From: Rudanella paleaurantiibacter
Lineage (GTDB): Bacteria; Bacteroidota; Bacteroidia; Cytophagales; Spirosomataceae
Direction: 5' to 3'
Length of the DNA stretch: 64,000 bases
Assembly (NCBI RefSeq): GCF_009184635.1
Contig: NZ_WELI01000003.1
Coordinates: 248,001-312,000, forward strand
The notes under the pieces were generated by a model. That model worked only from the letters and a program-made list of their open reading frames with translations. It had not been told where the DNA came from and did not search any database. The position numbers and the translations under genes are program-made. Below, piece by piece: positions 42,272 to 52,317 of the stretch. Each line of letters opens with the position of its first letter. Position 1 is the stretch's first letter.

Positions 42272-42330
42272 ACAAAACAAAGTCCACGCCGTCGACAAGC
42301 CTAAATTTGGCCGTGGACAAAGCGTGGACA
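42272..42330 (-). promoter_or_regulatory. 59-bp element upstream of the 1122-aa gene (copy 1)
   Basis: Identical over 59 bases to 50256-50314. On the minus strand it has GTCCACG twice at 11-base spacing and an inverted copy CGTGGAC. It ends 83 bases before the ATG at 42188. Confidence 0.85.
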
Positions 42331-42379
42331 CGTACTTAAATCCCTGATTAGCAAGCTACTTTAACATATCGCATTCTGA

Positions 42380-45300
42380 TCAATTACCTCCCGCTGGGCA
42401 ACTCCCCAACACGACTACCCGATAACTGGTACTTCGCCGTAGGTTTCCTAACTCCAGCCGGGGGCCAGTTTCGCCCGAGAGCAGTAACGCTCCGCTGTAC
42501 CACTGATAACTGAAGGGGCCAGTACCTTGAACTCGGGCTTCGAGTACAACCCCGTCTCCCACACATACGCGATCGCGGCTGGCGGCTAACGACACCAGTA
42601 AGGCATCGCTCCCGGCACCACGCTCGCAGAAGGCATCGAAATCGCCCCCATTGGGCAACCCTGCATTTCCGGCAAAGCTTTTTGTAGACAAGCTGCATAA
42701 AGCCGTCAACGAAGCCGGAAAACAGCCCTGCAACTGATTATTGCTCAGGTTAAGGTGTTGCAACTGGGTTAATCCGGGCAAGCTGGCGGGCAACAAGCCC
42801 ACCAAACCATTGGCCGACAAGCTTAGGCTTACCACCCGACCGTTCTGGCAGCTCACTCCATACCAGCCTGAGCAAGGATCACAACTTGCCAGCCATCCCG
42901 TTCGGTTAAGCCAGGCCATTCCGTTGGTAGCCCGGTACAAATCGGCCAAAGGGGCATAATCAGGATGTTGCTCCAGCACGGTGACCCGGCTAATCTGTGT
43001 CAACTGCGTACCTGTTGATGTCCCAACGATGATCGTAAATGTGGTTGTACTGGAAGGTGAGACCGTAAAAATACCCGTAGCATTGCTTAGCCCGGTGTTG
43101 AGCAACGTGTACGAAACTCCGCCCGTAGCCGTCAGGCTGACACTCTGCCCAGCGCAAACGGAGACATCATTCAGACCGGTAACTTCCAGATTGAATCCGT
43201 TGGAGGTTAGGCTCGAACATCCGTCGGTCACTACGGCACTGTAATTACCCGCATCCGTGGGCTGCACATTACTCAGGCTCAGGGTAGTAGACGTTTGTTC
43301 GATTAGCAACGTGCCCCCTTTGTACCATTGAACCGAGATAGGCCCGCCCCCCGTCACGCTGATACTGGTTGTTGCGACACCGCCCGGCGGTACAACCGTA
43401 CCGGCCGCCGGTTGACTGACAATGGCGAGAGGTTGTTGTACGCCCCCCTGAAACTCAAAGGCTCCTGCATCAATACGCCCCCCCACGAAACGCGGATTCC
43501 CGGCAAAATCCGTCGTGCCAACGGTAGCGGTCGTAGTGGCTGGATCGCCCGCATTGATCGCTGGTGAACAGGCGGATAATTCGGCACTGCTGGTTGAAGC
43601 AAAGGGAGACGTTGACGAGACGATGTTGTTAGCCCCACTAATACCCGCCATTTCTCCATTTTCAAGAACGCAATAGCTCGCCGTTAGAATATCGCTGACA
43701 AAGGGGCTTTGCCCTTTGTTACCGCCGAAAACGCAATTTTCCAATGCGACCGGAAATCGTCCAACACCAATGTAGTTTTCGGTATAATTTCCCTGAAACG
43801 AGCAGTTGATAAACTTTCCCGAGGTGCTATTACCAGCGGTGAAAATTTTCCCATAGATGCCACCTCGATTATTGGTAAATACACAATTGGTGAATGAAGC
43901 GTTTTTATCGCCTGAGCCTCCGCGAAAAGAGCCTCCGTCAAATACACCCGCAAATTGGTCAGAGGAGTTTTCGGTGAATAAACTATTTGACACCTTCAGA
44001 TCGCCCAAGCTCCATATTGCTCCGGCTACCGAACCCTCATTTTTTTCGAAGCGGCATTTATCAACCGTAACTTCCCCAGAATGAAATAGAGTACCCTGCG
44101 ACTTGATCCTCAGAAATAAACTGTTTGTGACGCGGCCCCGTGAAATAGCAACGGATTCGAGGTCGCTGGGCGTGCTCCCCAAATCAATAAACTGAGAGTT
44201 ACTAATCTGTATGTATGCCCCCTGAAATAGAAGCCCGGCATAATTACCTGTATTCTTTCGAAAGACACAGCTATCGATTGTGGCGGTACCATTGCTGAAG
44301 ACAGTCCCTTCGCTGGTGAAAACATTCGCATGCTCTTCGAACAGAGATTTCGAGATTAATACGGTCCCATCACCGAAAAAAATGGCCGCGCCTTGACTGG
44401 TAGCGTTATTAGCCCGGAAAACCGAGTTTTCTACCACTAACTGGTCACTATCCGTGTGGATCGCTCCGCCGTACTTAGCCCTATTATTGACAAAAACGCA
44501 CTCGCGAATCAAAGCGCCACTTCGTCCCCCGTTACCAGCCTTGTTGTAAATGGCTCCTCCCTTTCCGTTAAAGACGGTGTTGTTGACAAACCAGCACTTG
44601 CGAATCTGCGGCAAACACACATTACCAGTCCCAGAACCGTCGTTGGTTATGCCGGCCCCATTGCCAATGTCGGCACCGTTGCTGATAGTGGTATTATCGG
44701 CGAGGACAAATCCATCCAGAATAGCCGTTTCGGTCAGGCCCGGTCCATTGCTGATAATAGATTGACCATTGCCCAACAAGGTAGTTGACGAGGGCGTCGT
44801 CAGGTTAATAGCCGGGCGCTGATTCGGTTCAGTTTCCGTCCCGATAAAGCCGCCATACACAACTACGTTCGGTCGCATAGCAAAACTGGTTCCGGCCGCC
44901 GGGCGGTATGAGCCACCAGCCACCCATATTTCGCGCAGAGCTTCGCACGGATACGCCAAAGCTGCCTGCAAATTGGTGAACGCATCGGCCCAGCTCAAAC
45001 CCGTGCTGGCCCCCGTAGCCGACGCATTCACGTACAAACGAGTAGCCGACGGAGGACTCAGTTGCACTTCATACGCCCCAATATCAATCCGTCCGTCCAC
45101 AATCCGTGGATTGCCGAAACCATCCGTGGTACCCACCGCTTCAACAGTAGTCGCTGGGTCACCCGCGTTGAGCGCTTGCGAGCATACATTAACGAGTTTG
45201 GTACTCGTTGCCGATTCAAAAGGCGAGTAAGACGACACCACATTACCAACACCACTGTAGTTGGTCTCGTTTTTCCTAAACAGGCAATAATTGGCCGTTA

Positions 45301-48300
45301 TGGCACTTTGCAGTATGGGCCGTTCAAACGTATCCCACAGCAAACAATTGGTCAGTTGTAGGCGGGTTTTCACCTCCTCGTTGTACACAGTACCCCCATT
45401 CTGCATCGAACAGTTGAGCAACGTAAGTTGGCTACCAGCCGTATAGAGGGCATTGTAAACAGCCCCTCCTTTTTCAACTGCTCCATTGTTGACAAACGAG
45501 CAGTTCACCAACTGTGTATTACTAAAGCCGTTCTGGGGGGCATAATTCGATAATGCCCCCCCGACTGATGAAGCCCCGTTGCCCTCGAACAGGCAGTTCA
45601 CAAAAATTGGACTACTGGTGCCGCCGTTGCTGGCGTCATTACAAACCGCTCCACCGTTGACAGCCCGGTTGTCCACAAACCAGCAATTCCGAACGGTCGG
45701 GCTACAAACCTGTCCGCTACCAGCTCCCTGGATGTAGAGTCCTCCGCCGAATCCTCCAGCCAGTCCGATTCCGAGAATATTGGAAGTACCTCGTGTGATG
45801 ACAAACCCATCCAGCACATCGGACTGACTTAGACCTGTCTGTCCGACAACAACGTGATAGCTATTATCATTAAAGGCGTTAGCCGTAGTATTTCCTGTAA
45901 GGCCAATATCTCCCGATAGTGTTGTGCTGGATGGCGACGATAGATTAGCAACTGGCCGCTGACTCAGGTCCGTTTCGGTGCCATTGAACCCACCGTACAG
46001 CCTCATTCCCGGTCTAAATACAAAGCTTACATTCCGATTTGTACTGGTTGTAGGTTTATAGACACCACCCGCGACCCAAATCTCGGCAGCGCTGATCTGC
46101 GCATTAGTGAGTGCTGTTTGCAAATCGGTATAAGCATCCTGCCAGCTCAGGCCCGTATTGGCTCCGCTGGCATTGGCCCGTACATATAATCTGGAGACTA
46201 CCACCGACAGGCTAAATGCTGTAGACGTCACACTGTTACAGGCACTGCTGACCACCACCCGGTAAATGCCCCCGTCGGTAGGCTGCACATTCGTCAGGCT
46301 CAGCGTAGCCGAGGTTTGATCCCCAACAATCTGACCGTTTCTGAACCACTGGTACGTGTAGGGACCGGTGCCGCTCACACTTACGCTGGCTGTTACTACA
46401 GCGCCTAAGCTCACCAATGTACCGGCCATCGGTTGACTGGTAATACCAACTACTTGCTGAGGAGCACTCTGGAATTCGAAGGCACCCATATCAAGTTGGG
46501 TACCAAACAGGCGCGCATTACCAGCCAGATCCAGGCTACCCACCGTAGCCAATGGGGTGGCCGGGTCGCCGGCATTAACGGCTGGTGAACAGCCCGTAAT
46601 CTGCGTACTGGTGGGTGAGACAAAAGGCGAAACCGTAGCAATGATGTTATTGGAGCCCTCGTACGGAAAAATCGGCACTTCGAGCAGACTGTAGTTAACG
46701 GTAACATTACCATTGAAAGTAAACGCACGGCCATTCCCTACCAAGCCGTTACTCCAGAGTACACAGTTGGTCAGTAGCGCCGTACCGGCATTCGTTACGG
46801 CACCCCCATCGGCAGCCTGATTACGGTGGAACGAGCAGTTGAGAAAAGCGACAGACGAGGCCACCGTATTAAAAAAAGCGCCCCCATTTTCCACGGCCCG
46901 ATTATCAAAAAACGAGCAGTTCACAAACTGGGCGTTCCCTCCATTGAACACAGCACCCCCATTCAAGCCACCGTTATTACTATTGAACCAGCTGTTCTGA
47001 ACGACAAGACTGCCGCCCTCAACGCAAATGCCCCCTCCTTGCTCACGAGCCGAAAGACCCACAAACGCACAGTTACGAACAGTCAGGCTCATACCGGCAC
47101 TATACACACCGCCCCCTCTGTCGAACTGATTCGTTTCATTACCGTTGGCATTGCCACCTGTAAGCACAAAACCATCGAGCACAGCCATAGCCACTGACCC
47201 GGTGGGGGTTGTAACCACATGGTAGCTGTTATCCGCCGTATTGCCTGACTGGCCAATATCGCCGGAAAGGGTAGTTGCCGACGGTGCTGAAATATGGATG
47301 GCCGGACGCTCACTCAGCCGGGTTTCGGTGCCTGTAAAACCGCCATATACAGCCACATTAGGCTTCATGACGAAGCCCCGACTACGGTCCGAACCATTTG
47401 TTGGTTTATAGAGCCCGGCGGCTACCCATATCTCAACTAAATCAGTATCATCCGAATAATTGAGAGCCGATTGCAGATCGGTGAAGGCATCCTGCCAACT
47501 GAGCCCCGTGTTGGCCCCGGACGCATTGGCTCGCACGTACAAACGAGTAGGCGGTCCTTCGACCTGTAACGTAAAGGCCGTAGATGTTACACTTTGACAG
47601 CCACTCGTCAGTACAGCTACATACGTGCCCGAACTACCCGATCGTACATTGGTCAGGCTCAGCATGGCCGACGTTTGTCCGGTAACCGGCTGGCCATCCT
47701 TATACCACTGGTAACTAATCGGGTTGCCACTCACCGCGCTGACGCTGGCCATCACGCTGGCCCCAGCCTGTACGCTCGATGTTGCAACAGGCTGGCTTGT
47801 GATCGACAGCACCGGTAACGTTCTGACGACACCAATGCGCACCAACGCCGAACTGCTGACGGTACCATTGGTAGCCATCAGCGTAAACAAGGCCGACGAG
47901 GCTCCGCAAGCAGCCGCCAGGTTCGCCTGAATAGTACCATTGGTATTCACCAGATCAGTTACGGATACACCGTTGAGCGTAGCCGATGTACTACCATTTA
48001 TGGTCACGGTCAGATTCGCCGGGCTTGTGGTTGTTACCGCAGCCAGCGTCCGATTAACCACACTCCCGCCCTCCGGCACGCTGAGTAGTAACGGCTCTAC
48101 CGGGGTGATGGTAATCGCAACGGGCATATCTACCGCATTGACCGAGAGGCTAAACGTGTTGGAAGTCAGACTTACACAACCGGCTGTGGCTACTGCATAG
48201 TAAGTACCAGTCGCACTGGCTTGCACATTCGTTAGGGTCAAGGTAGACGAGCCCTGCCCGCGCAACGCGGTACTGCCCCGGTACCATTGGTACGTGGGTG

Positions 48301-50203
48301 GGTCGCCCGCCCGAATCTCGAAGCTGGTGGTCACCGTGGCGCCCGGCTGTACAAGAGAGTACGAAGCTGGCTCTTCGAGGATAAGTGGAACAACCGACGG
48401 AATGAGGCCAACTTGTATGGTTTCGGATCGGCTATAGATGCCATCAGTAACGTGCAGGATAAACATAGCCGGGATAGCCCCGCAAGTGGCGGTGATGTCA
48501 GCCGTGATGGTACCGCTGTTGTTAATGACGCCAGAGATTGTCACGCCGTTGTTAGTGACTGAGGAGCCCCCATTGAGGGTGGCTGTCAGGCTGGCGGGAT
48601 CACTACTAATGCGGGTAAGCGTAGCCAGAGTGGTAGTTTGGGCAGCAATACCCCGCCTGGCAAAAACAGACGCGGGTATGATGGAAAAGGGCTCCGTAAC
48701 CGACAAACTAAAGGCAGTTGACGTCAGGCTATTACAGGCATTTGTACCAACAACTACGTACTTACCCGCATCAGTGGGTTGCACGTTTGTCAAGGATAGC
48801 GTGGCTGAGTTTTGTCCGCTTACCAGCTCTGTGTTTTTGTACCATTGATAGGAGATCGGTGTGGTACCGCTGGCGCTCAAACCGGCCGTTACCACGCTAC
48901 CGGCAAGCACAGATGTACCGGGCAGTGGTTGCGTAATGATTGTAACGGGTTGCCGGGCTGTTCCCTGAAACTCAACGGCTCCCATATCAATACGGGTACC
49001 AGCAATACGGGGGTTACCGACCAGATCTATATTACCTACGTTACTCGGCACAGGACTGCCTGCGTTGATGGCGGGCGAACACGCGTTTAGGGCGATACCC
49101 GTAGCAGAAACAAAGGGAGATACAGTGGTCGTCAGGTTGGTGGGGTCACTAGTATAGCCCGTTACAGTGTCGTCAAAAAGACAGTAGACCGCTTCAGCCG
49201 AACCGTTACTATTGATGATCGTATTCGGGCCTCCATTTCCGAACACCACGCAATTTGAAAGATAAGTGGTGCTGCGGTCATTAAAGATCACTCCCTGACC
49301 AGCCCCCCCCTGATTACTGCGTAGCGTACAGTTCATCAATGCAGGGCTACAATCATCTGTGCTAAAAATAGCTCCTCCTTCATTCTCTGACCGATTTCCC
49401 TCCAAACTACAGTTCGTCAGAATCGGGCTACTATTATTCCTATTAAACATAGCTCCACCATAACTACCAGCCAGATTATTTTGCAGGATACAATTAGTAA
49501 GAATGGGGGCTGATGAAATTTCGTTACAGATGGCTCCACCAAAAAAAGCGTTATTGGCTTGTAGCATACAATTCAGCAGTCCTGGAGAACTATTATTTCC
49601 ATTGTAGATACCCCCTCCCGCATAGTACGCTTGATTATTCTGTATACTACAGTTGGTTAGACTGGGACTACCCTGATCATTATAAATGGCACCTCCAGCA
49701 TCAGCACCAAGTGATTCAGCGAACACGGCATTTCCCCCAGTGATCACAAATCCATCGAGAATAGCAGTTCGGCTGATTCTGCTGTTTTTAATGACATGAT
49801 AACTATTATTGGCCAACGTACCATCTCCGTCAATATCGCCCGATAACGTCGTGCTGGATGGTTGCCCAAGCACCGGATTGATTTGAGGGCGAGCAGCGAA
49901 AGTTTGTTCATTGCCAACAAAGCCCCCGTAGATCTTTACCCCATCTTTCATCGAGAAGCTCACGCCTGGATTTGTACTGCTGGTCGGTTTGTAGACACCA
50001 GCCGCTACCCAAACCTGATCGTTGGCACTGCTGGCGTTGATCATAGCCTGCAAGTCCCCGCTGGCATTGGCCCAGCTGCTACCGCTACCATTGCCACTGG
50101 CTGTCGCTTTCACATAGCGAATCGTCTGGGCTTGCCCCGTCAATGGAATACCAAACAGCAGGATGATGAGTAGTCGAAAACAGAATAGGAAAATGTGCTT
50201 CAT
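42380..50203 (-). CDS. Giant secreted multi-module beta-helix/Ig/LRR protein
   Basis: 2607 aa with a signal peptide (about 1-26). Four beta-helix modules with choice-of-anchor-Q ends lie at about 27-430, 888-1243, 1336-1714 and 1721-2251. Between them are Ig-like domains with YQWYK...LSLTNVQ.TDAGxY (several at 430-880, one near 1250-1330, one near 2255-2335). A SprB-like or gliding-type short domain follows (CAGQSVSLTATGG). Then come plant-type leucine-rich repeats (about 2417-2520, DLYRATNGMAWLNRTGW, LQHLNLSNNQLQG) and a last Ig-like domain ending GSCPAGGN. No obvious type IX sorting domain. Probably a surface adhesin; repeats suggest growth by duplication. Confidence 0.85.
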   Translation of the reverse strand: MKHIFLFCFRLLIILLFGIPLTGQAQTIRYVKATASGNGSGSSWANASGDLQAMINASSANDQVWVAAGVYKPTSSTNPGVSFSMKDGVKIYGGFVGNEQTFAARPQINPVLGQPSSTTLSGDIDGDGTLANNSYHVIKNSRISRTAILDGFVITGGNAVFAESLGADAGGAIYNDQGSPSLTNCSIQNNQAYYAGGGIYNGNNSSPGLLNCMLQANNAFFGGAICNEISSAPILTNCILQNNLAGSYGGAMFNRNNSSPILTNCSLEGNRSENEGGAIFSTDDCSPALMNCTLRSNQGGAGQGVIFNDRSTTYLSNCVVFGNGGPNTIINSNGSAEAVYCLFDDTVTGYTSDPTNLTTTVSPFVSATGIALNACSPAINAGSPVPSNVGNIDLVGNPRIAGTRIDMGAVEFQGTARQPVTIITQPLPGTSVLAGSVVTAGLSASGTTPISYQWYKNTELVSGQNSATLSLTNVQPTDAGKYVVVGTNACNSLTSTAFSLSVTEPFSIIPASVFARRGIAAQTTTLATLTRISSDPASLTATLNGGSSVTNNGVTISGVINNSGTITADITATCGAIPAMFILHVTDGIYSRSETIQVGLIPSVVPLILEEPASYSLVQPGATVTTSFEIRAGDPPTYQWYRGSTALRGQGSSTLTLTNVQASATGTYYAVATAGCVSLTSNTFSLSVNAVDMPVAITITPVEPLLLSVPEGGSVVNRTLAAVTTTSPANLTVTINGSTSATLNGVSVTDLVNTNGTIQANLAAACGASSALFTLMATNGTVSSSALVRIGVVRTLPVLSITSQPVATSSVQAGASVMASVSAVSGNPISYQWYKDGQPVTGQTSAMLSLTNVRSGSSGTYVAVLTSGCQSVTSTAFTLQVEGPPTRLYVRANASGANTGLSWQDAFTDLQSALNYSDDTDLVEIWVAAGLYKPTNGSDRSRGFVMKPNVAVYGGFTGTETRLSERPAIHISAPSATTLSGDIGQSGNTADNSYHVVTTPTGSVAMAVLDGFVLTGGNANGNETNQFDRGGGVYSAGMSLTVRNCAFVGLSAREQGGGICVEGGSLVVQNSWFNSNNGGLNGGAVFNGGNAQFVNCSFFDNRAVENGGAFFNTVASSVAFLNCSFHRNQAADGGAVTNAGTALLTNCVLWSNGLVGNGRAFTFNGNVTVNYSLLEVPIFPYEGSNNIIATVSPFVSPTSTQITGCSPAVNAGDPATPLATVGSLDLAGNARLFGTQLDMGAFEFQSAPQQVVGITSQPMAGTLVSLGAVVTASVSVSGTGPYTYQWFRNGQIVGDQTSATLSLTNVQPTDGGIYRVVVSSACNSVTSTAFSLSVVVSRLYVRANASGANTGLSWQDAYTDLQTALTNAQISAAEIWVAGGVYKPTTSTNRNVSFVFRPGMRLYGGFNGTETDLSQRPVANLSSPSSTTLSGDIGLTGNTTANAFNDNSYHVVVGQTGLSQSDVLDGFVITRGTSNILGIGLAGGFGGGLYIQGAGSGQVCSPTVRNCWFVDNRAVNGGAVCNDASNGGTSSPIFVNCLFEGNGASSVGGALSNYAPQNGFSNTQLVNCSFVNNGAVEKGGAVYNALYTAGSQLTLLNCSMQNGGTVYNEEVKTRLQLTNCLLWDTFERPILQSAITANYCLFRKNETNYSGVGNVVSSYSPFESATSTKLVNVCSQALNAGDPATTVEAVGTTDGFGNPRIVDGRIDIGAYEVQLSPPSATRLYVNASATGASTGLSWADAFTNLQAALAYPCEALREIWVAGGSYRPAAGTSFAMRPNVVVYGGFIGTETEPNQRPAINLTTPSSTTLLGNGQSIISNGPGLTETAILDGFVLADNTTISNGADIGNGAGITNDGSGTGNVCLPQIRKCWFVNNTVFNGKGGAIYNKAGNGGRSGALIRECVFVNNRAKYGGAIHTDSDQLVVENSVFRANNATSQGAAIFFGDGTVLISKSLFEEHANVFTSEGTVFSNGTATIDSCVFRKNTGNYAGLLFQGAYIQISNSQFIDLGSTPSDLESVAISRGRVTNSLFLRIKSQGTLFHSGEVTVDKCRFEKNEGSVAGAIWSLGDLKVSNSLFTENSSDQFAGVFDGGSFRGGSGDKNASFTNCVFTNNRGGIYGKIFTAGNSTSGKFINCSFQGNYTENYIGVGRFPVALENCVFGGNKGQSPFVSDILTASYCVLENGEMAGISGANNIVSSTSPFASTSSAELSACSPAINAGDPATTTATVGTTDFAGNPRFVGGRIDAGAFEFQGGVQQPLAIVSQPAAGTVVPPGGVATTSISVTGGGPISVQWYKGGTLLIEQTSTTLSLSNVQPTDAGNYSAVVTDGCSSLTSNGFNLEVTGLNDVSVCAGQSVSLTATGGVSYTLLNTGLSNATGIFTVSPSSTTTFTIIVGTSTGTQLTQISRVTVLEQHPDYAPLADLYRATNGMAWLNRTGWLASCDPCSGWYGVSCQNGRVVSLSLSANGLVGLLPASLPGLTQLQHLNLSNNQLQGCFPASLTALCSLSTKSFAGNAGLPNGGDFDAFCERGAGSDALLVSLAASRDRVCVGDGVVLEARVQGTGPFSYQWYSGALLLSGETGPRLELGNLRRSTSYRVVVLGSCPAGGN

Positions 50204-50255
50204 AAGGCAGAGCTTAACGGAGTGATATGGTTTTGATGAAGAGTTGCTGAACCAT

Positions 50256-50314
50256 ACAAAACAAAGTCCACGCCGTCGACAAGCCTAAATTTGGCCGTGG
50301 ACAAAGCGTGGACA
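50256..50314 (-). promoter_or_regulatory. 59-bp element upstream of the 2607-aa gene (copy 2)
   Basis: Same 59 bases as 42272-42330, 52 bases before the ATG at 50203, with GTCCACG direct repeats at 11-base spacing and one inverted copy. Confidence 0.85.
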
Positions 50315-50351
50315 TACTTCCAAGCACTTAAGAAATAGCAGGTTATAAAGC

Positions 50352-52109
50352 CTACAGAGAGCGAATCAGGCTTTCGAGCGTCGTATCGGGGTGACGTTGT
50401 TCGAGCTTTCGGCGTAGCCGGTAACGAGCCTTTCGGACACTCTCCTGACCTACTCCCAAAATAAAGCCCATATCTTTCGACGGGATTTCGAGCTTCGACA
50501 AGGTCAGCAACCGTACCTCTGCGGCTGTCAGTTCGGGATGTTTTTCCTGTAATGAATCAAGGAAACCGGGGTGCACCTGCTCAAACAGTCGCTTGAACCG
50601 CTGCCAGTCAGCTTCGGTAATCAGGGTTCGTTGGAGGAGATCTTCGACAGGTACGTGGGTCTCCGACCGCACCGACGAAGCTTCGGCGGGTGTCGCCTGG
50701 GCCAGATCGGCCGCCAGCTTCTCAATTAGCTCATTTTTCTCTTTCAGATACGTCATGTGCTGATTGAGCTGCTCTGTAGCGTGTGCCAGCAACTCTTCGG
50801 CCCGTTTTTGCTGTTCGGCCTGCACCTGTTTTTCCCGTCGGCGTTTTAACTGGTTCTGACTGAGTGCGTACACACCAGCCGCTGTAAGCAACACCAAAGC
50901 AACGATGATGATATTACGGACCAGAATGGCGTTGGTTCGCTCGGCTTCTAATGCCTGTAGACTACTCAGATACCGTTCGGCATTGATTCGAATCTGCGTA
51001 TTATTAAGCAGTTGGTTACTGAATAAAGCCCGTTGCGAGTCTTTCACCTGAATGGTTGAATCCAGATAAAGGGTCGCTTTAGGGAAATCACCTGTTTTTC
51101 GGTAATAAAGCGCCTGCACCTGATAGTACACCAACGGATACTCAACCCATGCTTCCTTGCGCAGCTTCAACGTACGCGACTCGTCAATGTATGTCTTGGC
51201 CTCAGCAATGCGATTGAGCGCAAGCAATGCCTTAGCGATGTGGATAGCCGCCGTAGCCGCGTGCTCCGGCGACTCGCCCCGGCTCAGTTTATAGCCGGTG
51301 TAAAGGTGCGGCAACGCCTGCCTGGTTTGGTTCAACTCAAGCAGATTCTGACCGTAACTTACCGACGCAATCCCCCAAAAGGTAGTATCCTGATAAACCC
51401 TCGCTTTGCGAATTGCCCGGCTGAATATGGCGGCTGCTTTTTCGAAATCTTTCAGCTGCTGGTGTGCCATACCCACGCTGTGCAAAGCAGACACCTCGGC
51501 CCGTTTCGACAAAAACGGATACCGAAAAGCCTGATCCATGTAACGCAGAAACACTTTATACTCTTCGAAAAAGTAATAGCGGCCGCCTAAACCTACCAGA
51601 TACTGGTTTATCTCGGGGATGTTTTGATACCCTATTCGCTCAAACTCCTGCTGCGCCTGCAAAAGCAACCGAAATCCTTTTTCAAACTGAAGTTCCCCAA
51701 AGTAATACCGTCCTCTAAAATACAGCAACGACGCTTTCACAACCGGCACCGGACACTGTTCCATGAGTGGTTCAGCCTCATCAAGCACGGTGGAGAACTG
51801 GCCCGAAAAATCGACAAGATGATGCCGGAAAAGTATTTTATGAAGCTCAGCGTACCAGTATAGCCGGTCATCATTCTCGCTATTGGCAAACGTCTGCAAT
51901 TGCCGTAGCTGTGCAAACAACCGGGTAGAATCCTTTGCCGTAGCTCGTTTGGCCCAGATCGCATCCCAGGCCGGATTTTGCCAGAGTTTAAAAATGCGCT
52001 CGTCAGGTGTATATCGAAACAGCGTATCTACCTGCCCTCGCACCAGCGATGGGAGGCATACACTAACAAGAAACAGCAATGGGCAGAGCAAAGACTTTAA
52101 GCACTTCAT
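50352..52109 (-). CDS. Membrane-anchored TPR protein with C-terminal HTH (regulator)
   Basis: 585 aa from the ATG at 52109; four further codons would need TTG. Signal peptide or first membrane segment about 1-26. The periplasmic part (about 30-385) is TPR-like (KAAAIFSRAIRKARVYQDTTFWGIA, LNRIAEAKTYIDESRTL). One membrane helix is at about 393-413, then a coiled coil (QAEQQKRAEELLAHATEQLNQ...). The C-terminal region has the LuxR-like helix-turn-helix LTAAEVRLLTLSKLEIPSKDMGFILGVGQESVRKARYRLRRKL. This layout is common in Bacteroidota for one-component sensors. It lies directly upstream of, and on the same strand as, the two beta-helix genes. Confidence 0.88.
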   Translation of the reverse strand: MKCLKSLLCPLLFLVSVCLPSLVRGQVDTLFRYTPDERIFKLWQNPAWDAIWAKRATAKDSTRLFAQLRQLQTFANSENDDRLYWYAELHKILFRHHLVDFSGQFSTVLDEAEPLMEQCPVPVVKASLLYFRGRYYFGELQFEKGFRLLLQAQQEFERIGYQNIPEINQYLVGLGGRYYFFEEYKVFLRYMDQAFRYPFLSKRAEVSALHSVGMAHQQLKDFEKAAAIFSRAIRKARVYQDTTFWGIASVSYGQNLLELNQTRQALPHLYTGYKLSRGESPEHAATAAIHIAKALLALNRIAEAKTYIDESRTLKLRKEAWVEYPLVYYQVQALYYRKTGDFPKATLYLDSTIQVKDSQRALFSNQLLNNTQIRINAERYLSSLQALEAERTNAILVRNIIIVALVLLTAAGVYALSQNQLKRRREKQVQAEQQKRAEELLAHATEQLNQHMTYLKEKNELIEKLAADLAQATPAEASSVRSETHVPVEDLLQRTLITEADWQRFKRLFEQVHPGFLDSLQEKHPELTAAEVRLLTLSKLEIPSKDMGFILGVGQESVRKARYRLRRKLEQRHPDTTLESLIRSL

Positions 52110-52260
52110 GCGCCTGGGCAACGTACGTAGGTTGGGAAGTATTCCAGATATATACGTTTTATAAGTAGTCTGCGATGGTGTACGAACACCTTTTTAATGG
52201 CTATACGGCACTGTTATTTTATCCTTGTAAACTATAGATAAAGTACAAAAAATCAACTGG

Positions 52261-52307
52261 ATACATAAAAGCCGTGCTCAGGGCTGGTAAGCACGGCTTT
52301 TATGTAT
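52261..52307 (-). terminator. Terminator after the 233-aa secreted protein gene
   Basis: 18-bp perfect stem (52261-52278 with 52290-52307) with an 11-base loop, starting 10 bases past the stop at 52318. Confidence 0.85.
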
Positions 52308-52317
52308 TTCTATGTGT

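Noticed and set aside
38820-50203. Apparent repeat array (possible CRISPR)
   Set aside because: The repetition is at protein level (beta-helix coils of about 27 residues in frame); no identical DNA repeats with unique spacers.
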